DNA of 64,000 nucleotides from NCBI RefSeq assembly GCF_011392125.1, contig NZ_JAAJBU010000007.1, positions 114,492 to 178,491 of the forward strand, given 5' to 3'. The DNA is from Flavobacterium lotistagni. GTDB lineage: Bacteria > Bacteroidota > Bacteroidia > Flavobacteriales > Flavobacteriaceae. The notes below the pieces were generated by a model. That model saw nothing but the letters and a program-made list of their open reading frames with translations. It did no database searches and was not told where the DNA came from. Made by a program: the position numbers and the translations under genes. Positions 53,521-63,261 of the stretch are shown piece by piece; position 1 is the first letter of the stretch; every line of letters begins with the position of its first letter.

Positions 53521-56500
53521 TTGAGACCGATTAAACACCAATACAATCAGTTGCATTGTATCCATTGGCTTGCTATGGGTATTATTTTCTTTTGTGTGGT
53601 GACGGCTCAAGCTCAAGTTCGCGTGCCTTATCAAGTGCGCACCTCGCAGTATTCGTCGACCAAAAAAGTTTACAGTCTTCATGGCGATTTTACCTTTATC
53701 GGGAATACCAACCTCACTTTACTAAATTACGAGCCGCAAACCAATAACAACAATAGTTTGATGCGCTATGTGGACATCGACAACGATACAGCCACTTGGA
53801 ACTCTTCGTCTGCGGATTTAGTCTTCGCCCCTGAAAATAACGCCTCAGCTACTTGCGCTTCAATTGTTTATGCCGGATTGTACTGGACCGGAAAAAGCGC
53901 ACCCGACAACAGTACCGATTCTAGCAACGAGTTCACAGTGAGTAAAATCATCAACGGAACCACCACCACCAAAACCTTCAACAAACGAAAAATAAAACTT
54001 AAAGGGCCGAACGCCAGCAATTACAGCGAATTCATTGCACGCGAAGATGCCATTTACTATCCGAACCATTCCGACGCTTTTATTTATTCAGCTTACACCG
54101 AAGTCACTGATTATGTTCGACAACACGGCATCGGAACTTATCTTGCAGCCGATATTGCGCTAGTCGAAGGAAACGGCGGCGGCACCGGATATTCGGGCGG
54201 TTGGGGCATGGTGGTAATTTATGAAAACGCCCAAATGAAACATCGTGACATTTCTGTTTTTGACGGACATGCGTTTGTTTTGAATTCGAATAACAACGGC
54301 TACCTACTAGAAGTGAACGGTTTCCATACGGTTCAAAGCGGAAATGTCGGTGCCAAATTGGGCATCATGGCCAGCGAAGGTGATATCGGGCTTGATGGTG
54401 ATTATTTTCAAATCCAGCGCAATAGTGATTCAGAATTTGTGGCTTTGGAGCATGAAGGCAATAGTGCGGACAACTTCTTTAATTCATCAATCAGTAACGG
54501 AAATGTTCTTAGAAATCCGAACTTGAGCAACAATACCGGAATCGATCTCGCGCTATTTGATATTCCTAATCCGGCGAATTCGGTCATCGGCAACCACCAA
54601 TCGTCGGTGCGTTTCAGGTACGGAACCAACTATGATACTTATGCGATTTTTGCCATCGTTCTGGCTGTTGATTCCTATGTGCCGGAAATAGAAAACGAAA
54701 TTAGCGTAACTCAAATCAACCAATTGCCCTTTGCTGCGCTGACTGCCTTGCCCGGCAATGAAATTAATTTCAAGGTAACTATCAAAAATCCCGGAAACGA
54801 GCCTATCAACAATTATAAAATAGCGATTCCATTACCTTATAATGCAAGTTATGTAGCTTCAAGTGCTACTGGAAATTTGCTCTACAACGGCCCGGCACCA
54901 ACCGAAATTGGTTTTGATGCTTCACTCGGAAACAACGGAACGATTTACTGGAATTTCGGAACGTTGCCCGTTGCTTCAAGTTCAGCTACTGTTCTTGCTA
55001 CATTAGAATTCAAGCTGCGGGCAACCGACAATTGTTCGATTTTAAAACAACCCGATTGCGCAAACGTGGTAATTCTAGATGGATATGCATGCGGAACAGG
55101 CGCCATCAGCGGAATTGACTTACCGAACAGCCCTTTTATTTTGGGCCATAGCACTGCTGGAAGTTGCGCCGGAAATCCGATTCTTGGGCCATTGAAAATC
55201 ATCATCAACGCCACGGATTTTCTGAACAGCCATTGTCAATACACTGCCTCGATTAGAAATTTCACCTTTTGTAATACCAATAATACTGTTGACTTTTCTC
55301 AAATAGCCCGACAATTTCCCGAAGGAACTTTTTTCTATAATTCCTATCCGGTTACGCAAAGTACGGTGCAGTATTCCACACAAATTCCGTTTGAGGCAAT
55401 CACTGGAGAAAGTGTAACTTATTATGCCGTTAATCAAAATCAAGACGGCGCTTGCATTATTCCTTTTACAATAACCAAATGCATGACTATTTCTGCCCAC
55501 CACGACCAAGGTAATACCATCAACGGAAACCTCGGCGGCGTGGCGGTACAAAATGTTTTAAGCAACGATTTTCTGAACGGTCATACCGCTTTAGCTACAG
55601 CAGTGACCACTAGTTTGGTTGGAGTTTCACCTCTCGGAATTTCGCTCAACGGCAATCAAGTGCTGGTGGCTGCCGGTACGCCTTCGGGAAATTATCAGCT
55701 TACTTATCAGATTTGTGCTGTCAATGAGCCCAACATCTGCGCTACTGCAACAATAAGTGTTTCGGTCAATACCACCGAAATCATTGCCGAAAACGACCAA
55801 TACCAACGTGATTGCTCCACGACAGGTATTTTGGGTAACGTTTTAAGCAACGATACCCTAAACGGCAACTCCGTTCTGGCCAGTCAAGTTACTATCAGTC
55901 TGGAAGTTTCATCCGACCCTAAAATTTTGCTGAATACGCAAACCGGTCAAATCAGTATTGCCGCCGGAATTAAAGCTGGTCGATATCGTTTGCGGTACAA
56001 AATCAGTACTAACGGTAATCTCAATATTTCTGATTCAGCCGAGGTAGTTATAGATATTATTGACCAGACTGCTCCACCAGTACCTTTATTAAACGATATC
56101 ATCCGGTATTGTGAAGCCAATCTAACCGTACCAACTACTACTGACGAATGCTCGGGAACCATTCTCGCCACCACATCAGATTCCTTATATTATGATCAAC
56201 CCGGAAATTACATCGTGCATTGGAATTTTATTGATGAAAGCGGCAACCAATCTTCAGCCCAGCAAAATGTGACGGTAAAATCTAGTGAAGCGATTGAACC
56301 CGGTTTTGGTTACGTCGACTGTAACCTTGACAACGACTTCAGTTTAAACATCGACCTGAACAGCTATTTGCCGGAAGGAATGGACCACAACGGAAGCTGG
56401 AGTTCCGAATCGCTGACACCTAATTTGCACGGCTCTGTTTTTAGCCCTTACCTGGCGCCAACCGGGAATTACAATTTCAAATACTTTAATCTGCAAGGCG

Positions 56501-56877
56501 ATTGCAGGCAAAATATTGAAGTGAATATCGAAGTCAACAACGATTGCTTGGTAGAACCTGCCTGTAGTTTAATAGTTAACAATGCTTTCTCACCCAACAA
56601 CGATGGCATCAACGACACCTTTATTATAGGTAATATTGATCAAACGTATTGTTTCCCTAAAAATACCGTAGAAATATACAACCGTTGGGGCGTTCTGGTT
56701 TTCAAAACGCAACAATACGACAACAACACTCGGGTATTTAAAGGCTACTCGCAAGGGCGCACTACGATTAACGAATCTGAGCAGCTGCCCAGCGGAACTT
56801 ACTTCTATGTCATCAACTACACTAACGACAAAGGAGAAGATTTAGAACAAAACGGCTATTTGTATTTAGCCTTATAA
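53521..56877 (+). CDS. giant T9SS type B adhesin 1 (gliding motility-associated C-terminal domain)
   Basis: 1118 residues starting from TTG 53521; an ATG at 53575 (MGIIFFCVVTAQAQ) is an alternative but leaves a weak n-region. The mature part opens with QVRVPYQVRTSQY and a 790-residue block shared with the second adhesin: a putative surface domain with DIYYP-like turns, YAGLYWTGKSAPDNS, GGGTGYSGGWGMVVIYEN, followed by an isopeptide/DUF11-like beta domain (FKVTIKNPGNEPINNYKIAI) and two cadherin/IgL-type repeats, then a type B sorting tail (VNNAFSPNNDGINDTFIIGN, LPSGTYFYVINYTN). It has no long repeat stalk, unlike its paralogue. Confidence 0.87.
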   Translation: MRPIKHQYNQLHCIHWLAMGIIFFCVVTAQAQVRVPYQVRTSQYSSTKKVYSLHGDFTFIGNTNLTLLNYEPQTNNNNSLMRYVDIDNDTATWNSSSADLVFAPENNASATCASIVYAGLYWTGKSAPDNSTDSSNEFTVSKIINGTTTTKTFNKRKIKLKGPNASNYSEFIAREDAIYYPNHSDAFIYSAYTEVTDYVRQHGIGTYLAADIALVEGNGGGTGYSGGWGMVVIYENAQMKHRDISVFDGHAFVLNSNNNGYLLEVNGFHTVQSGNVGAKLGIMASEGDIGLDGDYFQIQRNSDSEFVALEHEGNSADNFFNSSISNGNVLRNPNLSNNTGIDLALFDIPNPANSVIGNHQSSVRFRYGTNYDTYAIFAIVLAVDSYVPEIENEISVTQINQLPFAALTALPGNEINFKVTIKNPGNEPINNYKIAIPLPYNASYVASSATGNLLYNGPAPTEIGFDASLGNNGTIYWNFGTLPVASSSATVLATLEFKLRATDNCSILKQPDCANVVILDGYACGTGAISGIDLPNSPFILGHSTAGSCAGNPILGPLKIIINATDFLNSHCQYTASIRNFTFCNTNNTVDFSQIARQFPEGTFFYNSYPVTQSTVQYSTQIPFEAITGESVTYYAVNQNQDGACIIPFTITKCMTISAHHDQGNTINGNLGGVAVQNVLSNDFLNGHTALATAVTTSLVGVSPLGISLNGNQVLVAAGTPSGNYQLTYQICAVNEPNICATATISVSVNTTEIIAENDQYQRDCSTTGILGNVLSNDTLNGNSVLASQVTISLEVSSDPKILLNTQTGQISIAAGIKAGRYRLRYKISTNGNLNISDSAEVVIDIIDQTAPPVPLLNDIIRYCEANLTVPTTTDECSGTILATTSDSLYYDQPGNYIVHWNFIDESGNQSSAQQNVTVKSSEAIEPGFGYVDCNLDNDFSLNIDLNSYLPEGMDHNGSWSSESLTPNLHGSVFSPYLAPTGNYNFKYFNLQGDCRQNIEVNIEVNNDCLVEPACSLIVNNAFSPNNDGINDTFIIGNIDQTYCFPKNTVEIYNRWGVLVFKTQQYDNNTRVFKGYSQGRTTINESEQLPSGTYFYVINYTNDKGEDLEQNGYLYLAL

Positions 56878-57223
56878 GGTTTTCTCTAAAGGTAACCCAC
56901 TGAATATTAGCGATTTTTTTAACATTTTGGTTTCTTACGGGAAGCCTGAAAATGTGAACTATATTCAGAAAAAAGCAAAGTCTGTTATCAAAAAATGTCA
57001 TTTTAACGAGTTTTCTGGTTATTGGTAGAAAAAATGATTGTAAAATTATTTATGTGGGTAATTTAGCCCATGATAATTTTAAGTGATTTCCCCGATCTAC
57101 TCAAAAGCATCAACCTACAACTTAGTGTATAATTTAATTAATGTTATGGAAGCTATTGCCCCTTATCAATTCATTAACCATTCAAGCAACGCCCTGTTGT
57201 TTGGAAAACTCCAAATTTTATTT
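56878..57223. other. 346-base AT-rich gap without a recognisable gene
   Basis: Between adhesin 1 and the small secreted protein. No clear terminator or TAnnTTTG promoter was found, so a single transcript across the gap or an unusual promoter are both possible. The open frame from 57083 that reaches into the next gene has no signal-peptide start. Confidence 0.5.
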
Positions 57224-57736
57224 ATGAAAAGACTACTACTATTGTTAGTACTAGCGCTATTTTGCGTTGGTGCTAATGCGCAGGAAGTGAGAGCCATTTC
57301 GGGTTCTCAACTGATAGAAGTGAACGCCTATGTGGCGAACTTGAGAGCTTCAGAAGTAAGTGCTAGAAATGCGGTTTCTAATGCAAACCGTTTGGAGCAC
57401 CTCTTGAAAGAAGTGCAACCCGCTGTTTATTATTTGGCTGGCGAAGTGAAAACTTACGGCGATAATCCCACGGCGCTTTACACCAATTCAAGTGCGTTGA
57501 ATTCGATAAGCTCGGCTGCTTTTGACAGAGCCTCGATTGAAATCGTGACAATCCATTTAAGTGAGCCAGCAGATTTGAGCCGATTGCTCGATTTGTCTGT
57601 TTTTTCGAATTTCCCTAATCTGAAATACATCTACATCATGTCTAATCAAGAAACCACCGGAACCAATATCTCGAATTTGGTTCGCGGCAACAACGCCAGT
57701 TTGGGTGTTTTCTACAAAATAGACAAAGGTGCTTAA
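57224..57736 (+). CDS. small secreted protein between the adhesin paralogues, unknown
   Basis: 170 residues from ATG 57224, which puts signal peptide MKRLLLLLVLALFCVGANAQ at the start. The mature region is mixed alpha/beta: an amphipathic helix VSARNAVSNANRLEHLLKEV, then alternating beta segments (RASIEIVTIHLSE and LKYIYIMSNQETTG). No family was recognised. Its place between two type B adhesins and before a PorP/SprF gene suggests a role with them (partner, chaperone or surface cap), but this is inference. A 25-base gap separates it from adhesin 2. Confidence 0.65.
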   Translation: MKRLLLLLVLALFCVGANAQEVRAISGSQLIEVNAYVANLRASEVSARNAVSNANRLEHLLKEVQPAVYYLAGEVKTYGDNPTALYTNSSALNSISSAAFDRASIEIVTIHLSEPADLSRLLDLSVFSNFPNLKYIYIMSNQETTGTNISNLVRGNNASLGVFYKIDKGA

Positions 57737-57761
57737 TTGCCTCAATTCAAAAGAAATCATT

Positions 57762-60700
57762 ATGAAAAAAGTTTACTTTACCCCAAAAAGTAATAACCTG
57801 TTTTGCGGTTATTTTTTACAGATTTTCTTGCTTTTGGCTGTGGCTTTGACCACTCAGGCGCAAGTGAGAGTACCTTTTACGCAAAGAACTTCTCAATACA
57901 CTCCTACTAAAAAAATCTACAACGTCAAGGGTGATTTTACCATGATTGGAAACACCAACCTGACCTTGCAGAATTATGGTGACAACACTGCCAACAGTAA
58001 TAACCAAATGGTATATGTGGATGTAGACGGAAACAGCAACAATGGTGTTGATGGAAAACGTACATTCAACTCATCGAGTGCCACCTTGTCTTTTTCTACA
58101 GAGAACGGTGCTGTTCCTAGTTGTTCGAACATCATCTACGCAGGATTGTACTGGACCGGTCGTTCCTCTGACGGAAACTCCAGTTCCAACAGTTTTAGCG
58201 TAACCAAAAATAACGTAACCAAAACTTTTGACAAGAGAAACATCTCATTGAAAGGACCAAATTCAAGCACTTACACCCAATTCACAGCTAGTGCGAATGA
58301 CATATACTATCCAACCTCCTCAGATGGATATATGTATTCAGCTTACAAAGAAGTAACTGATTACGTTCGCGCCAATGGTATCGGTGAATATACAGCTGCA
58401 GATATTGCCTTAGTAGAAGGTGATGGTGGTGATATTGGTTTTTATGGCGGATGGTCATTGATTGTTGTTTACGAAAACACGAAAATGAAATACCGCGACG
58501 TAACAATTTTCGACGGACATGCTTATGTTACCGGAGGGGCTACAGCTGATTTCGAAATTCCAGTTTCAGGTTTTAACACAGTACAATCTGGACCTGTGGG
58601 AATGAAATTAGGAATGATGGCTGGTGAAGGTGACAGAAGAATAACTGGTGATTTCTTCCAAATCAAAAGACAAAGTGATAATACTTTTGTGAGCTTGACC
58701 CACGGCGGAAACTCGAGTACAAATTTTTTCAATTCCTCGATTGAAACTGGGGGCAACGCCAGAAATCCAAGCCTACTCAACAATACCGGTCTGGACATTA
58801 GCATGTTCAATATTTCGAATCCGAGCAATACCGTCCTGACCAACAACCAAACATCGACCACTTTTAAATACGGATCTACTCAGGACACTTACATTATTTT
58901 CGCCATTGCTATGGCTGTGGATGCTTATATTCCAGAGGTGGAAAATGTATTGACCGCGACCACCATTAACGGAACGCCAGTAACTACTGAACCATACATT
59001 TCTTTGCCAGGGCAAGATGTTGGATTCAATATCGATATTAAAAACTTAGGAACCGAAGCCATCAATAATTACAAAGTGGTGGTTCCGATTCCTTATAATG
59101 CTTCTTATGTTCCCGGAAGTGCGGTAGGTACTATTTTATTTACGCCTGCTCCTTCTCCAAATACCGTAACCTTCGACCCGACTCTAGGTGCAACTGGTTC
59201 TATTGTTTGGAACATGGGCACTTTGCCATTGGGCGCAACACCAAGCACACTTTTGGCGAAACTCAGCTTCAAATTAAAAACCACTACAGATTGTTCTATT
59301 TTGTTGAACGCCACTTGTGGAAGTCCTATCTATGTAACAGCCAGTTCTAGCGGTACAGGTGCGATTACCGGAATTACATTCAACGGAACCAGAGCCATCA
59401 AAGGATACACGCAAAATGGGGCTTGTGTTGGACAACCCATCAACGAAACATTAGCCATCAAAATCGACGGTTCAGCATATGTAGCGGCTAACTGTGCCAA
59501 TACGCCACTGATCCGTGAATTCGGCTACTGCAATTCTGGAAATTCAATCGGAACTTCGGTGATTGCCGGAAACTTTCCTCCGGGATCGACTTTCTACAAT
59601 GAATTCCCTGTAACTTTGAATGCTATTCAATATACCGACTCGAATCCAATTCCACTGGTAGCGGGATCCACTATTACTTATTATGCGGTTCCACCAAATA
59701 CTACAGGTTGTGTTTTCCCTTTCCGAGTAACCAAATGTAAATTGATCATCGCTGAAAATGATGCGATTGGCCCAATTAACGGAACTACCGGAAGCACTAA
59801 CGCTGGAAATATCTTCAACAACAACGGAAGCGGTCTTGATACTTTAGGTGGCAGCCAAGTTCAGATTTCACAAGTAAACTTGACTGTTACTACCCCAGCA
59901 ACGCCAATCAACGGCGGACCAGTGCCATCAATCGATTTGACCAACGGAAACATCGTGGTACCTGTTGGAACGCCAGCAGGAACTTATACTATTACTTATC
60001 AAATTTGCGAAAAAACAACGCCAACCAATTGTGATTCAGCGGTAGTTACTATCACAGTGACTGCGCCAGCCATTGTAGCCAACAATGACACTTACAATAA
60101 CATCAACTGTGCTGCGGTAGGAATTGTAGGCAATGTTTTAGCAAATGATTCATTGAACGGTACTGCTCCGACTACCGCTCTAGTGAACTTTACAGTTTTA
60201 ACGGGAAGCAACCCGAACATCAACATTGATGCCTTAGGAAATGTAACCGTATCTTCAGGAATCGCTGCCGGAACTTATACCTATACTTATAGAATTTGCC
60301 AGATTTTGAATCCTAGCAATTGTGCTACGGCTTCGATTACGGTAACTATTACTGAGAACCAAACCACTCCTGTATTTACATTACCATCGAGCATTTGTGC
60401 CGGTGCTGCTGCACCAGTATTGCCTACCACGTCGAATAATGGAATCAATGGTACTTGGACCCCTGCAACGGTAAGCAATACAACGAGCGGAACTTATACC
60501 TTTACTCCTAGCGCTGGACAATGTGCCAACCAACCAATAACGAAAACCATCACGGTCAATGCTATTGCCGCTACATTCAACCCAATCGCGCCAATTTGTG
60601 CCGGAGCTACTGCGCCTGTGCTTCCAACCACTTCTAATAATGGAGTAACTGGAACTTGGTCGCCATCAACTGTAGATAATACTGCAACCGGAACTTACAC

Positions 60701-63200
60701 TTTCACGCCTGATGCTGGTCAGTGTGCTACTGCTGCGTTTGTGGTAACAATTACTGTGAATCAATTGGTACCAACTTTCAATGGTTTGGATACTGAAATC
60801 TGCTCTGGTGATACTGCTCCTGTTCTTCCTTTAGTTTCTTCTAATGGAATCTTTGGAACTTGGTCGCCTGCAACGGTGAGCAATACTGCTACTGGAACTT
60901 ACACATTTACTCCAAATGCTGGTCAGTGTGCTACTGCTGCGTTTGTGGTAACTGTAACTGTGAATCAATTGGTACCAACTTTCAATGGTTTGGATACTGA
61001 AATCTGTGCTGGTGATACTGCTCCTGTTCTTCCTTTGGTTTCTTCTAATGGAATCTCTGGAACTTGGTCTCCATCAACTGTAGATAATACTGCAACCGGA
61101 ACTTACACTTTCACGCCTGATGCTGGTCAGTGTGCTACTGCTGCGTTTGTGGTAACAATTACTGTGAATCAATTGGTGCCAACTTTCAATGGTTTGGATA
61201 CTGAAATCTGCTCTGGTGATACTGCTCCGGTTCTTCCTTTAGTTTCTTCTAATGGAATCGCTGGAACTTGGTCGCCATCAACTGTAGATAATACAACAAC
61301 CGGAACTTACACTTTCACGCCTGATGCTGGTCAGTGTGCTACGGCTGCGTTTGTGGTAACTGTGACTGTGAATCAATTGGTGCCAACTTTCAATGGTTTG
61401 GATACTGAAATCTGCTCTGGTGATACTGCTCCTGTTCTTCCTTTAGTTTCTTCTAATGGAATCTCTGGAACTTGGTCTCCATCGACTGTAGATAATACAA
61501 CAACCGGAACTTACACTTTCACGCCTGATGCTGGTCAGTGTGCTACGGCTCCGTTTGTGGTAACAATTACTGTGAATCCTTTAGTAGCGGTTTTCATCGA
61601 CTTGCCTACAAACATTTGTTCAGGCGATGTAGCACCGGTACTTCCAACAACTTCAACCAATGGCGTTGCCGGAACTTGGAATCCATCAACAGTGAGCAAT
61701 ACCACTAGCGGAACTTACACATTTACTCCAAACACCGGACAATGTGCCACAGCTCCATTTGTGCTGAACTTTACAGTAAATGCGACTTCAGCTACATTCA
61801 ACCCAATCGCAGCTATTTGCGCGGGCGGTGTAGCACCGGTATTACCTACAACCTCTAATAACGGTGTAAACGGAACCTGGAATCCTGCAACTGTAGATAA
61901 TACTACCAGCGGAACTTATGTATTCACGCCTGATGCTGGTCAATGTGCGACCGGAACAACAACTTCGCTTTCAATAACCGTGAATCCAACTTCGGCTTCA
62001 TTCAATCCGATTGCGCCAATTTGTGCCGGCGATGTTGCGCCAATACTTCCAACTACTTCAGCCAATGGAGTAACTGGAACTTGGAATCCTGCAACTGTAG
62101 ATAATACTGCCACAGCTTCATACACTTTCACGCCAGATGCAGGTCAATGTGCGACTGCAAATACAACTTCAATCACTGTGTTTGTAAATGCGACTTCGGC
62201 TTCGTTCAGCCCAATTGCACCAATCTGTGCCGGTGAGGTAGCTCCTGTACTTCCAACTACTTCAGCTAACGGAGTTACTGGAACTTGGAATCCTGCAACG
62301 GTAAGTAATACGGCTAGCGGAACTTACACTTTCACGCCCGATGCTGGTCAGTGCGCTACGTCACCTGTTGCCCTTGCTGTTACTGTGAACGCAACTGTAG
62401 CGACTTTCGATCCGATTGCACCAATTTGCCCGAACGATGTGGCTCCGGTGCTTCCAACGACTTCAACCAACGGAGTAACCGGAACTTGGAACCCTGCTAT
62501 TGTAGATACTACCACTACAGCTACTTACACCTTCACTCCAGATCCTGGTCAATGTGCTAGCGGAAATACTACAGATCTAACCATTACTGTCAATGGAGTT
62601 CTAGTAGTAGAAAGTGATGATGCAGATTGTAATAATGATAGTGAAGTAACTTTCGATTTAAATAACTATCTTCCAACAGGAATACCTAATGATGGTTCTT
62701 GGACTGATGTTGATAATACCGGCGGTTTAATTGGAACTGAATTTAGCCCTTACTTGGTTGATGTTGGAACTTACACTTTCAGATATGAAGTAATGGACGA
62801 CCTTTGCCAAAGAGTAGTTGAAGTTCGTATGACTGTGGATGACAACTGTGCTGTTCTTGAAGCTTGCCCATTATTGGATAGCCAACCAGAGAAAGACGTG
62901 CGTAATGGTTTCTCACCAAACGGTGACAATATTAACGAGGAATTCATTATCAGAAGAATTGACAACTTAGAATGTTTCCCAACCAATACCGTTGAAATTT
63001 ATAACAGATGGGGTATATTGGTATATGAAACTAAGCAATATGATAACAAAGACCGCGTGTTCACCGGAACTTCTGAAGGAAGAGTAACCGTGGCCAAGTC
63101 ATCTGAATTGCCGGCTGGAACTTATTTTTATGTAGTAAATTATACTGATAAAGAAGGAAATAATCACCACTTAGAAGGTTACGTTTACCTAACAAGATAA
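57762..63200 (+). CDS. giant T9SS type B adhesin 2 with an 11-repeat stalk
   Basis: 1812 residues from ATG 57762 with signal peptide ending TTQAQ (MKKVYFTPKSNNLFCGYFLQ...). The first 850 residues are homologous to adhesin 1 (QVRVPFTQRTSQYTPTKKIY, GLYWTGRSSDGNSSSN, GGWSLIVVYENTKMKYRDVT). Then come 11 Ig-like repeats of about 66-68 residues, each of the form 'F..IC.G..APVLP..S.NGI.GTW.P.TV.NT..GTYTFTP.AGQCA', and a type B sorting tail (VRNGFSPNGDNINEEF, LPAGTYFYVVNYTD). The stalk probably holds the head away from the outer membrane. It is followed by a PorP/SprF gene. Confidence 0.88.
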   Translation: MKKVYFTPKSNNLFCGYFLQIFLLLAVALTTQAQVRVPFTQRTSQYTPTKKIYNVKGDFTMIGNTNLTLQNYGDNTANSNNQMVYVDVDGNSNNGVDGKRTFNSSSATLSFSTENGAVPSCSNIIYAGLYWTGRSSDGNSSSNSFSVTKNNVTKTFDKRNISLKGPNSSTYTQFTASANDIYYPTSSDGYMYSAYKEVTDYVRANGIGEYTAADIALVEGDGGDIGFYGGWSLIVVYENTKMKYRDVTIFDGHAYVTGGATADFEIPVSGFNTVQSGPVGMKLGMMAGEGDRRITGDFFQIKRQSDNTFVSLTHGGNSSTNFFNSSIETGGNARNPSLLNNTGLDISMFNISNPSNTVLTNNQTSTTFKYGSTQDTYIIFAIAMAVDAYIPEVENVLTATTINGTPVTTEPYISLPGQDVGFNIDIKNLGTEAINNYKVVVPIPYNASYVPGSAVGTILFTPAPSPNTVTFDPTLGATGSIVWNMGTLPLGATPSTLLAKLSFKLKTTTDCSILLNATCGSPIYVTASSSGTGAITGITFNGTRAIKGYTQNGACVGQPINETLAIKIDGSAYVAANCANTPLIREFGYCNSGNSIGTSVIAGNFPPGSTFYNEFPVTLNAIQYTDSNPIPLVAGSTITYYAVPPNTTGCVFPFRVTKCKLIIAENDAIGPINGTTGSTNAGNIFNNNGSGLDTLGGSQVQISQVNLTVTTPATPINGGPVPSIDLTNGNIVVPVGTPAGTYTITYQICEKTTPTNCDSAVVTITVTAPAIVANNDTYNNINCAAVGIVGNVLANDSLNGTAPTTALVNFTVLTGSNPNINIDALGNVTVSSGIAAGTYTYTYRICQILNPSNCATASITVTITENQTTPVFTLPSSICAGAAAPVLPTTSNNGINGTWTPATVSNTTSGTYTFTPSAGQCANQPITKTITVNAIAATFNPIAPICAGATAPVLPTTSNNGVTGTWSPSTVDNTATGTYTFTPDAGQCATAAFVVTITVNQLVPTFNGLDTEICSGDTAPVLPLVSSNGIFGTWSPATVSNTATGTYTFTPNAGQCATAAFVVTVTVNQLVPTFNGLDTEICAGDTAPVLPLVSSNGISGTWSPSTVDNTATGTYTFTPDAGQCATAAFVVTITVNQLVPTFNGLDTEICSGDTAPVLPLVSSNGIAGTWSPSTVDNTTTGTYTFTPDAGQCATAAFVVTVTVNQLVPTFNGLDTEICSGDTAPVLPLVSSNGISGTWSPSTVDNTTTGTYTFTPDAGQCATAPFVVTITVNPLVAVFIDLPTNICSGDVAPVLPTTSTNGVAGTWNPSTVSNTTSGTYTFTPNTGQCATAPFVLNFTVNATSATFNPIAAICAGGVAPVLPTTSNNGVNGTWNPATVDNTTSGTYVFTPDAGQCATGTTTSLSITVNPTSASFNPIAPICAGDVAPILPTTSANGVTGTWNPATVDNTATASYTFTPDAGQCATANTTSITVFVNATSASFSPIAPICAGEVAPVLPTTSANGVTGTWNPATVSNTASGTYTFTPDAGQCATSPVALAVTVNATVATFDPIAPICPNDVAPVLPTTSTNGVTGTWNPAIVDTTTTATYTFTPDPGQCASGNTTDLTITVNGVLVVESDDADCNNDSEVTFDLNNYLPTGIPNDGSWTDVDNTGGLIGTEFSPYLVDVGTYTFRYEVMDDLCQRVVEVRMTVDDNCAVLEACPLLDSQPEKDVRNGFSPNGDNINEEFIIRRIDNLECFPTNTVEIYNRWGILVYETKQYDNKDRVFTGTSEGRVTVAKSSELPAGTYFYVVNYTDKEGNNHHLEGYVYLTR
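60765..61580 (+). repeat. four near-identical 204-bp units inside adhesin 2
   Basis: Units start at 60765, 60969, 61173 and 61377, each encoding VPTFNGLDTEIC followed by APVLPLVSSNGI and so on. They differ by only a few bases, while the flanking repeats of the same protein are much more diverged, which points to recent tandem duplication. Confidence 0.9.
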
Positions 63201-63219
63201 TCCAAACTCAAATCTAACA

Positions 63220-63243
63220 CCTCGGGATGTCACCATCCTGAGG
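63220..63243 (+). terminator. hairpin between adhesin 2 and the PorP/SprF gene
   Basis: CCTCGGGATG (63220-63229) pairs with CATCCTGAGG (63234-63243) with one G-T. There is a TTAAAAAA tail rather than a T run, so it may act as an attenuator or mRNA-stabilising hairpin, not a full terminator. Confidence 0.55.
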
Positions 63244-63261
63244 TTAAAAAACTAGAAACTA

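Noticed and set aside
57083..57223. Extended start for the small secreted protein
   Set aside because: It would bury the clear signal peptide that starts at 57224.
60380..62590. DNA repeats within the adhesin as CRISPR or satellite
   Set aside because: The repeats keep one reading frame and encode Ig-like domains of a surface protein, so they are coding repeats.
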